NCBI GenBank assembly: GCA_002352705.1
Contig: DEIW01000168.1
Span: forward strand, 1 to 17,009
Source of the DNA: Bacteroidales bacterium UBA2764
GTDB taxonomy: Bacteria; Bacteroidota; Bacteroidia; Bacteroidales; Paludibacteraceae
Length of the DNA stretch: 17,009 nt
Reading direction: 5' to 3'
Made by a program: the position numbers and the translations under genes. Every line of letters begins with the position of its first letter. Positions within the stretch are counted from its first letter, which is position 1. Below are positions 1 through 5,204 of this stretch, piece after piece. The notes under the pieces are model-generated. The model was not told where the DNA came from. It saw only the letters and a list, made by a program, of their open reading frames with translations, and did no database searches.

Positions 1-28
1 CTCAAATTTCAAATCTCAAATCTTCAAT
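1..28 (+). repeat. Four degenerate heptamers, in frame in ispH
   Basis: The units are CTCAAAT, TTCAAAT, CTCAAAT and CTTCAAT, back to back. They are read through as part of IspH, just upstream of the DTIC cluster-ligand motif. The array begins at the window edge and may extend further left. Confidence 0.8.
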
Positions 29-344
29 TGCGCTGGAAGCGCATGATACTATCTGCCGTAATGTAGCCAACCGTGTGGCGGAGTTGAAGGCTTTTGCCCG
101 TGCTCATGATATAGTGGTTTTCGTAGGCGGAACCAAATCCTCCAACGCGCGCGTACTATATAATAATTGTGTGGAGGTCAACCCCAACACTATCTTCATT
201 TCCTCTCCCGATGAACTCGAAGAGAAACTTTCAACTCTCAACTTGAAAACTAATCTCAACCTAAAAGTTGGCATCTGCGGTGCTACCAGTACGCCGCTAT
301 GGCTTATGGAAAAATGTAAAGAAAGGATACAAAATGAGTGCTAA
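1..344 (+). CDS. ispH: IspH, 4-hydroxy-3-methylbut-2-enyl diphosphate reductase (3' part)
   Basis: This is the C-terminal part of IspH (LytB), the [4Fe-4S] enzyme that makes IPP and DMAPP in the last step of the MEP isoprenoid pathway. The 5' end lies outside the window; the frame is set by codons starting at base 3. Visible family motifs are DTIC at 45-56, whose Cys is the third cluster ligand, followed by RNVANR, then KSSN (substrate-binding Ser and Asn) and VGICGATSTPLWLME near the end. Two stretches look foreign to the family: one just before DTIC (1-28) and one just before VGICGATSTP (230-261). Both are translated heptamer repeats. The stop codon TAA is at 342-344, and the last 11 bases overlap pfkA, so the two are probably co-transcribed. 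The remaining motifs look intact. The assignment is secure; function with these inserts is inferred. Confidence 0.93.
   Translation, partial: QISNLKSSIALEAHDTICRNVANRVAELKAFARAHDIVVFVGGTKSSNARVLYNNCVEVNPNTIFISSPDELEEKLSTLNLKTNLNLKVGICGATSTPLWLMEKCKERIQNEC
30..42. repeat. Mini-hairpin, 5 bp stem, GGA loop, inside ispH
   Basis: GCGCT-GGA-AGCGC is a perfect short inverted repeat directly after the heptamer array at 1-28. It is translated as part of IspH. It has the same build as the mini-hairpins at 4721, 4745, 7286 and 7318, with a different stem sequence. Confidence 0.65.
230..261 (+). repeat. Degenerate heptamers, in frame in ispH
   Basis: TTCAACT (230-236) is followed by CTCAACT (237-243) and, after a diverged stretch, CTCAACC (255-261). 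It is translated as a Leu/Asn/Thr-rich segment (LSTLNLKTNLNL) just before the conserved VGICGATSTP motif. Confidence 0.7.
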
Positions 345-1317
345 TCTCAACATCATTGGCGTTCTCACATCCGGAGGAGATGCTCCGGGCATGAATGCCG
401 CTATCCGCGCCGTCACACGCGCGGCCATTGGACAAGGTATTCGCGTCAAAGCGATATATCGTGGTTATAAAGGATTGATAGACGGGGAGGTGAAGGAATT
501 TACTTCCCAGGATGTATCAGGTATTATACAACGCGGAGGTACCATCCTCAAATCGGCGCGGTGTACGGAGTTCCAGACCAAAGAGGGACGCGAACAGGCT
601 TACCAGACAATCCTCAGGGAGCAAATTGATGCCCTGGTGGTGATTGGCGGGGATGGTACGTTTACGGGAGGACGACTTTTTGCCCAGGAGTATGATATTC
701 CGGTGATAGGTATGCCGGGTACTATTGACAATGACTTGTGGGGAACGGATGCTACGATAGGTTATGACACATCGCTCAGTACCATCACGGAGTGTATCGA
801 CAAACTAAGGGATACTGCTACTTCGCATGAGCGCATCTTCCTGGTGGAAGTGATGGGACGCGATGCGGGATTCCTGACTCTCAATGCGGCTATTGCCGGA
901 GGATGCGAGGCTGCGATTATCCCGGAGCGTGCCACCGTCATGGAGCAGATTGAGGATGCCATCGGTAACGGGCGGCGTAAATCCAAGAACTCATCTATCG
1001 TTCTGGTGCAAGAACATGCTGTAGAAGGTGGCGCCAATGCGGTAGCCAAGATGATTGAGAAGGAGCATCCCGAGTATTCTACGCGTGTTACTGTTCTCGG
1101 CCATCTCCAACGCGGAGGCAGCCCTACGGCATATGACCGTATCTTGGCTTCACGAATGGGTGTAGCCGCTATTCAGGCGCTCATGGACGGACAAAGGAAT
1201 GTGATGGTAGGTATCCAGAATGACGACATCGTGTTGGTGCCTTTATCCAAGGCTATTCATCAGAAAAAAGATGTCAAGGAGGACAAGTGGCAGGCTATGC
1301 TTACCCTCTCTATCTAA
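334..1317 (+). CDS. pfkA: ATP-dependent 6-phosphofructokinase
   Basis: PfkA phosphorylates fructose 6-phosphate to fructose 1,6-bisphosphate, the committed cytosolic step of glycolysis. The protein is 327 aa, normal for bacterial PfkA. Motifs: SGGDAPGMNAAIR at 13-25 (nucleotide loop), GGDG at 105-108, PGTIDND at 128-134 with catalytic Asp132, MGR at 174-176, PE at 197-198, and HLQRGG from His257 with Arg260 (sugar-phosphate contacts). Gly in GGDG and Gly in PGTIDND point to ATP as donor; pyrophosphate-dependent enzymes carry Asp and Lys at the matching places. I chose the ATG at 334 because family similarity begins there and AAAGGA at 322-327 gives a plausible ribosome binding site. The longer frame from 268 only adds sequence overlapping ispH. 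It is probably translated together with ispH and is followed by a clear terminator. Confidence 0.97.
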   Translation: MSANLNIIGVLTSGGDAPGMNAAIRAVTRAAIGQGIRVKAIYRGYKGLIDGEVKEFTSQDVSGIIQRGGTILKSARCTEFQTKEGREQAYQTILREQIDALVVIGGDGTFTGGRLFAQEYDIPVIGMPGTIDNDLWGTDATIGYDTSLSTITECIDKLRDTATSHERIFLVEVMGRDAGFLTLNAAIAGGCEAAIIPERATVMEQIEDAIGNGRRKSKNSSIVLVQEHAVEGGANAVAKMIEKEHPEYSTRVTVLGHLQRGGSPTAYDRILASRMGVAAIQALMDGQRNVMVGIQNDDIVLVPLSKAIHQKKDVKEDKWQAMLTLSI

Positions 1318-1322
1318 ACTTA

Positions 1323-1362
1323 TCCTTATCGCTCCTTACCGGTCTTTATCGGTCCTTACATC
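1323..1362. repeat. Four degenerate decamers between pfkA and malQ
   Basis: The units TCCTTATCGC, TCCTTACCGG, TCTTTATCGG and TCCTTACATC run back to back just after the pfkA stop codon and before the terminator hairpin. The period is exactly 10, unlike the 7-base family elsewhere. Confidence 0.75.
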
Positions 1363-1363
1363 T

Positions 1364-1404
1364 AAAGAAATCAGCGAGGCGCACGCCCCGCTGATTTCTT
1401 TTCT
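1364..1404. terminator. Bidirectional intrinsic terminator, pfkA / malQ
   Basis: A perfect 13 bp stem pairs AAAGAAATCAGCG (1364-1376) with 1389-1401. It is topped by further GGCG/CGCC pairing and followed by a T-rich run on both strands. It lies between the convergent ends of pfkA and malQ and can serve both. Confidence 0.88.
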
Positions 1405-1406
1405 TT

Positions 1407-1438
1407 CGTACATCGTACATTAATCCTTCGTCCTTCAC
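1407..1438. repeat. Heptamer pairs at the malQ 3' end
   Basis: CGTACAT occurs twice in tandem (1407-1420), followed by CCTTCGT and CCTTCAC (1425-1438). The last unit covers the malQ stop codon (1435-1437), so the repeat shapes the extreme C-terminus of MalQ. Confidence 0.6.
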
Positions 1439-4083
1439 CTGACGCTTGTTAGCTTCTTGATTTTCTCATTCAGTCTCTTCTCTTTCAGCAACTGCTCGAT
1501 ACTCAGATGCATCCGGTAGTTCCAGAAATGACGCGGGTTGGCCGGTACGTTGATTCGGTCGGCGAACTGGTCTTTGATACGAACGTCCCCGTCGATAGCC
1601 AGCCAGTCTTGCAGCGGCAGAATGGTCCACATGGCAGGGCTGTACATATGCTGGTTGATGATAAACTCTGCTATTTCCGGACTCATCTCTTTGGGCGCAT
1701 CGCCCCACCATCCCATCTGCTCGTTGTAGAACCGCTGGGTTACGGCGCGGTCTTCTTCCCACCATGCGCGAAGCGGATTCATATCATGGGTTCCGGTGGT
1801 GCAGACACTCTGATAAGGAGCATCGGCCGGATGGGCGAACTTAACCGTCGGGTCTTTTGGCATACGCTGAATCTCCAGACTCAGAATCTGCAATTCATGC
1901 ATCACATCCGGCACACAGGCAGGAACCATACCTAAGTCCTCGCCGCAACATAACATATGGGTTGCGCCGATGAGTGTAGGCAGTTTGCGCATAGCTGACT
2001 CACGCCAGAACTGGGTGTGACGACGGAAGAAATAGTCATTGTATATACGCATCAGTACTTCTTTCTGGTCCGAATACAACTCGTTGAACGAATGGCTCTG
2101 ATAGATCGAGATACGCGGATGCAGCCATCCCGGTCTCCGCTGGTCTTCTACCATCAGCACCTCGCAATGCAGATAGATCAGACCGTTGCAGATATTCTTC
2201 ACAGCCTCAGCGCTTAAACCACTGGCTTTCAGCTGTTTCTCGTCGCCCAAGAGACGGTCTGCCCATTCTTGTACTTTCACCTGGGTGTCAAACTCCGGAC
2301 GGAACCAATATACATAGTTGTCGCGGGTCTGGAGAGCATTCTTCTTTGCCCACTCAGTGTCGTAACCCAGTACGTCGCCTAAGAAATTAGAGCGGATATA
2401 CGGTTTGGTCATTCTGTCCCAATCCAGACAAACACCTTGCGCGCAGAGGTCGTCATAACTGTACGGCAGAGCCGGTACGAAATGGCCGCAAAGACCCCAT
2501 ACATCCGTCTTTCTCATCTGCCATATACGGAAGAAGCCGAGGATATGATCTACGCGGTATGCATCGAAATAATCCTGCATCTTGCGGAACCGTGCCTGCC
2601 ACCAACCGAAGTTATCCTCCGCCATCTTGTCCCAGTTATACGTCGGGAACCCCCAGTTCTGACCGCTGATGGAGAAATCATCGGGCGGCGCTCCGGCGGA
2701 AGCGTCCAGGTTAAAGAGCTCCGGATAAACAGCCGCATCTACGCTGTCAGGACTGATACCGATAGGTATATCGCCCTTCATCGCTACGCCAATGGAATGG
2801 GCATAAGCTACAGCGTCCGCCAATTGCTTGTCGGCGTGGAACTGCAGGAACTTATAGAAATCTTTCGGGTTCTTGTCCCGCTTGCTTAAGAAAGCGGCAT
2901 AAGGCTCCAGCCAGGAATCGTTCTTCTTGATAAACGCCTTGTATTCCGCAGAGGAGAATAGAGCGTCTTTGTCTTGCTTGTACAGAGCCTTGAAGAATAC
3001 CATCTTCGCGTCATATACATTCTGATAGTCCGCAAAACTCTTCGCGTTGAATTCTGCTTTCTGAGCCTCGTATTTCTTCTTCTGCGCAGGTGTCAGACGA
3101 CCCATCTTCTCGATATTGATATAGATCGGATGGAGCGCAAAAACCGACACGGCGTTATATGGATAGCTGTCTAAATTATTATGACGCAGCGTGGTATCGT
3201 TGATTGGCAGCGTCTGGATCATCTGCTGACCCGTAGCCGCAGCCCAGTCTGCCATTTTCTTCAGATCCTGGAACTCACCGATACCGAATCCCTCTTCGGT
3301 ACGCAGCGAGAATACCGGCACTGCCACGCCTGCCCCTTTCCATCGGGGCTGGGTGCGACGGAAAGTACGGTCGTTCTGATAAATCACAACGTTCTTGTCT
3401 ACACCCCATATCTGGCGGTTCTCGCCCCATTCGGTATCGATAACAGCGCCGGATTTCAGGTCGTAAACAACATATTTATACTCGATAATATCGGGTCTTT
3501 CGACTTTCGACTTTTGACTTTCGACTTCTATCTCTGCTTTCCAAATCGGGAACTCCGCATCGCTCATAATCAGTTTGCTGTCAGGGTCCCAATTGCCTAA
3601 TTCATCGCAATTGCCGATGATAGCTACGCCCTGACTCGGCAGAATCTGCGGCAGGTCAATTGAGAAATGGATATTCCCCTGTTTCTTTGAGTGAAGCGGT
3701 CTTTCGACTTTCGACTTTCGACTGAATAGCGCTTTTAGAAAAGCAGTGGTATAGAAACTGTCTTCGTAGGTGCTTACCTGCCATGCGTCGCGCACCACGA
3801 TTTGTCTTTCGACTTTCGACTTTTGACTTTCGACTAAGTTCAAACATCTCGGCTCGCCCGCTTCGTAAATATATTGGCCTTCGCCTACACGGATAGCATA
3901 TTTGTACCGGATGCTTCCTGCAAAATCGCTTACGGGAACATTGGCGGTCCAGAAATCAGTGCCCTGGCAATTCAATACCAACGGGTCTTTTTCTGTCCAG
4001 CCCAAGATAGACTCTTGCGTCTCAATCACGCATAGACTCTGGCCGTATTCGGCGCGATAATGAATCTGAAAATTGATGTTCAT
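1435..4083 (-). CDS. malQ: 4-alpha-glucanotransferase (amylomaltase) with two CBM20 modules
   Basis: This cytosolic GH77 enzyme transfers alpha-1,4-glucan segments between maltodextrins and serves maltose and glycogen/starch breakdown. It is 882 aa from the chosen start, the long Bacteroidetes form. Two CBM20-type starch-binding modules (about 1-100 and 136-240) precede the catalytic barrel (about 247-880). Catalytic residues are visible: nucleophile Asp512 (FDAYRVDHILGFFR), acid/base Glu715 (CCGEDLG) and Asp767 (THD); GAPPDDFSISGQNWG is also typical. I chose the ATG at 4081-4083 because NINFQIHYR matches the usual family start. An upstream ATG at 4119 adds 12 residues and lies inside an octamer repeat. 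Three translated heptamer arrays, each ending SKVER, sit at about residues 84-94, 120-129 and 186-197, in loops of or between the CBM20 modules. The gene has its own promoter at 4152-4183. Confidence 0.95.
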   Translation of the reverse strand: MNINFQIHYRAEYGQSLCVIETQESILGWTEKDPLVLNCQGTDFWTANVPVSDFAGSIRYKYAIRVGEGQYIYEAGEPRCLNLVESQKSKVERQIVVRDAWQVSTYEDSFYTTAFLKALFSRKSKVERPLHSKKQGNIHFSIDLPQILPSQGVAIIGNCDELGNWDPDSKLIMSDAEFPIWKAEIEVESQKSKVERPDIIEYKYVVYDLKSGAVIDTEWGENRQIWGVDKNVVIYQNDRTFRRTQPRWKGAGVAVPVFSLRTEEGFGIGEFQDLKKMADWAAATGQQMIQTLPINDTTLRHNNLDSYPYNAVSVFALHPIYINIEKMGRLTPAQKKKYEAQKAEFNAKSFADYQNVYDAKMVFFKALYKQDKDALFSSAEYKAFIKKNDSWLEPYAAFLSKRDKNPKDFYKFLQFHADKQLADAVAYAHSIGVAMKGDIPIGISPDSVDAAVYPELFNLDASAGAPPDDFSISGQNWGFPTYNWDKMAEDNFGWWQARFRKMQDYFDAYRVDHILGFFRIWQMRKTDVWGLCGHFVPALPYSYDDLCAQGVCLDWDRMTKPYIRSNFLGDVLGYDTEWAKKNALQTRDNYVYWFRPEFDTQVKVQEWADRLLGDEKQLKASGLSAEAVKNICNGLIYLHCEVLMVEDQRRPGWLHPRISIYQSHSFNELYSDQKEVLMRIYNDYFFRRHTQFWRESAMRKLPTLIGATHMLCCGEDLGMVPACVPDVMHELQILSLEIQRMPKDPTVKFAHPADAPYQSVCTTGTHDMNPLRAWWEEDRAVTQRFYNEQMGWWGDAPKEMSPEIAEFIINQHMYSPAMWTILPLQDWLAIDGDVRIKDQFADRINVPANPRHFWNYRMHLSIEQLLKEKRLNEKIKKLTSVR
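3495..3526 (-). repeat. Heptamer array, malQ copy 3
   Basis: A 4-base lead-in (GTCT on the plus strand) is followed by four heptamers, three TTCGACT and one TTTGACT. It is identical over 32 bases to the copy at 3804. On the coding strand it is read as ESQKSKVERP, in a loop of the second CBM20 module just before IIEYKYVVYD. Confidence 0.88.
3699..3723 (-). repeat. Heptamer array, malQ copy 2
   Basis: The same lead-in is followed by three TTCGACT units (25 bases). It lacks the TTTGACT unit found in the other two malQ copies. It is read as SRKSKVERP in the linker between the two CBM20 modules and shares its reading phase with copies 1 and 3 at the SKVER end. Confidence 0.88.
3804..3835 (-). repeat. 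Heptamer array, malQ copy 1
   Basis: This 32-base array matches the one at 3495-3526 base for base. It is read as ESQKSKVERQ near the end of the first CBM20 module, between PRCLNL and IVVRDAW. Confidence 0.88.
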
Positions 4084-4114
4084 GGTAGTATAATAGTGTT
4101 TTTTTATATTCTTC

Positions 4115-4138
4115 GTCATTACGTAATTACGTCATTAC
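4115..4138. repeat. Three tandem octamers in the malQ leader
   Basis: GTCATTAC, GTAATTAC and GTCATTAC lie in tandem within the presumed malQ 5' untranslated region. The middle forms the palindrome ACGTAATTACGT. An alternative malQ ATG at 4117-4119 (minus strand) falls inside it. Confidence 0.75.
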
Positions 4139-4151
4139 GATAATTTGGGTA

Positions 4152-4183
4152 CAAAGATACTGCTTTTTTTGCATTCTGCCAAA
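4152..4183 (-). promoter_or_regulatory. malQ promoter, Bacteroidetes type
   Basis: On the minus strand, TTTG (4183-4180) is followed after 20 bases by TATCTTTG (4159-4152). This fits the Bacteroidetes primary sigma consensus TTTG, about 19 bases, TAnnTTTG. The -33 box begins just past the stop codon of the upstream gene, and a leader of roughly 65 bases would precede the malQ ATG. Confidence 0.82.
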
Positions 4184-4184
4184 T

Positions 4185-5114
4185 TTATTCACTCTTTTTT
4201 TGTAAAAATAGTCCTATTAGGCATGGCAAAAGGGTGTTTATGGCCCATAGCAGCACTCCGGCCAAGGCGGCATTCATGTTGCCGAAAATAAGAATAGCCC
4301 ATGCTCCGCGGATTCCAACTTCCGCTATCGGTACATTCGGGGTAATCGTTACCAGAAGGTAATAGATGAATAATAAACTGACTACGGACGGCTGATTACT
4401 GATTGCTCCTAACGCATAAAGCACCAACCCCAGTTGTATGCACCAACATAGCAGCCGGATGAGGCTCTGGCCAATACTGGTTATCACTAATGCGCCGTTG
4501 ACCTCTGCATACTTCTTGAGGGCTTTGGGCGCTAACGCAAAACCTACAGTCAGTACAAGCGCTACTGCTGCCAGTGCATGCAGATAACTGTCGCCCAGCT
4601 TCGCCATGATGGAGGGATTGAAGACCAATGCCACCACGCCTGCTATCACGATGGCTGCCGTCATCGTGGCGCTTCCCACAGCCCCCATACTCAACACCTT
4701 CGCCCAAAGGGCATCATTGAGCTCGCCCTGCGAGCGCTCATTGAGCGGCGAAGCCGCGCTCATTTCATCATTCATGAGCAACGCTCTTGCCGGATATTCG
4801 CCCAACCGCCAGGGAGTGATAATCCCCGCCAACTTGGAGTAATACACCTGTCTCTGCGCCTCCTTCCACGACATATTAAAAGGGTCCACGGCGAACGCGA
4901 GCGTCTTCCACCGCCATGCCTCCAACGCCATATTTACCGGCATCAGAACTATGCATGCTCCTATTGCTATCCATTCTGTCCATCCCATCGCCTGTATCGA
5001 AGCACGCAACGCAGGGTAGTCGTCATACGTCGCTATTTCCCATACCAGAAATATGCAGGCGGCTATCGCTATCGACCATTGGATAATATGTAAAAAAGTC
5101 TGTTTGGACATCAT
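4185..5114 (-). CDS. Flippase-like membrane protein (LPG synthase TM-region family)
   Basis: This is a 309 aa multi-pass inner-membrane protein of the YbhN/UPF0104-like family (lysylphosphatidylglycerol synthase transmembrane region, Pfam PF03706). It lacks the soluble aminoacyl-transfer domain of MprF. Hydrophobic segments lie at about 10-26, 46-64, 143-166, 176-197, 208-236, 243-261 and 270-305. Family-like motifs are NMALEAWRWKTL (61-72), a Gly-Glu in ITPWRLGEYPARAL (99-112) and PIAEVGIRGAWA (262-273). The family is linked to lipid handling, but the substrate cannot be read from this sequence. The loop at 114-134 is built from a repeat/hairpin block that looks inserted (4711-4780). The start could be either Met of the MM pair (5112-5114 or 5109-5111). 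The promoter box ends 8 bases before the first ATG. Confidence 0.8.
   Translation of the reverse strand: MMSKQTFLHIIQWSIAIAACIFLVWEIATYDDYPALRASIQAMGWTEWIAIGACIVLMPVNMALEAWRWKTLAFAVDPFNMSWKEAQRQVYYSKLAGIITPWRLGEYPARALLMNDEMSAASPLNERSQGELNDALWAKVLSMGAVGSATMTAAIVIAGVVALVFNPSIMAKLGDSYLHALAAVALVLTVGFALAPKALKKYAEVNGALVITSIGQSLIRLLCWCIQLGLVLYALGAISNQPSVVSLLFIYYLLVTITPNVPIAEVGIRGAWAILIFGNMNAALAGVLLWAINTLLPCLIGLFLQKKSE
4711..4780. repeat. Repeat and mini-hairpin block inside the flippase-like gene
   Basis: This block contains GCTCGC-CCT-GCGAGC (4721-4735) and GCGGC-GAA-GCCGC (4745-4757), separated and flanked by catt-rich sequence (CATTGAG, CATTTCATCATTCA). CATTTCATCATTCA recurs in the helix-hairpin-helix gene near 6668. 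On the coding strand it gives the hydrophilic loop NDEMSAASPLNERSQGELND. Confidence 0.65.
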
Positions 5115-5122
5115 TTCGACGA

Positions 5123-5154
5123 CAAAGGTACAAAAAACTCACGAATTATGCAAA
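5123..5154 (-). promoter_or_regulatory. Promoter of the flippase-like gene
   Basis: On the minus strand, TTTG (5154-5151) is followed after 20 bases by TACCTTTG (5130-5123), the same spacing as the malQ promoter. The ATG at 5114 begins only 8 bases after the box, so the transcript should be leaderless or nearly so. Confidence 0.8.
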
Positions 5155-5182
5155 TTTTCAATTTTCAATTTTCAATTTTCAA
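5155..5182. repeat. Four perfect heptamers between divergent promoters
   Basis: TTTTCAA occurs four times without error (in another register, TTCAATT). The array fills the gap between the -33 box of the minus-strand gene and the -7 box of the plus-strand gene, and supplies the probable -33 box of the latter. Confidence 0.92.
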
Positions 5183-5200
5183 TTATTTTTAGTACTTTTG
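5170..5200 (+). promoter_or_regulatory. Promoter of the helix-hairpin-helix gene
   Basis: TACTTTTG (5193-5200) is a good -7 box. The -33 position, 19 bases upstream, is TTTC (5170-5173) inside the heptamer array, one base off TTTG. The GTG start codon at 5205 follows after 4 bases, which suggests a leaderless transcript. Confidence 0.68.
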
Positions 5201-5204
5201 CGCC

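Noticed and set aside
268..333. Longer pfkA start at 268
   Set aside because: The 22 extra residues lie in ispH in another frame and do not resemble PfkA; the ATG at 334 has a ribosome binding site and family similarity.
3495..3835. CRISPR-like array in malQ
   Set aside because: The spacing between copies is irregular, the copies are internally made of heptamers, and the whole stretch is translated; there are no spacers of equal length and no cas genes.
3656..3847. Separate small gene on the minus strand rich in SRKSKVESRK
   Set aside because: It is the heptamer arrays of malQ read in another frame; the arrays are open in all three frames on this strand.
4084..4119. Longer malQ start at the ATG in 4117-4119
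   Set aside because: It adds 12 residues unlike the family (MTKNIKKHYYTT) and lies inside an octamer repeat; the ATG at 4081-4083 matches the usual MalQ start.
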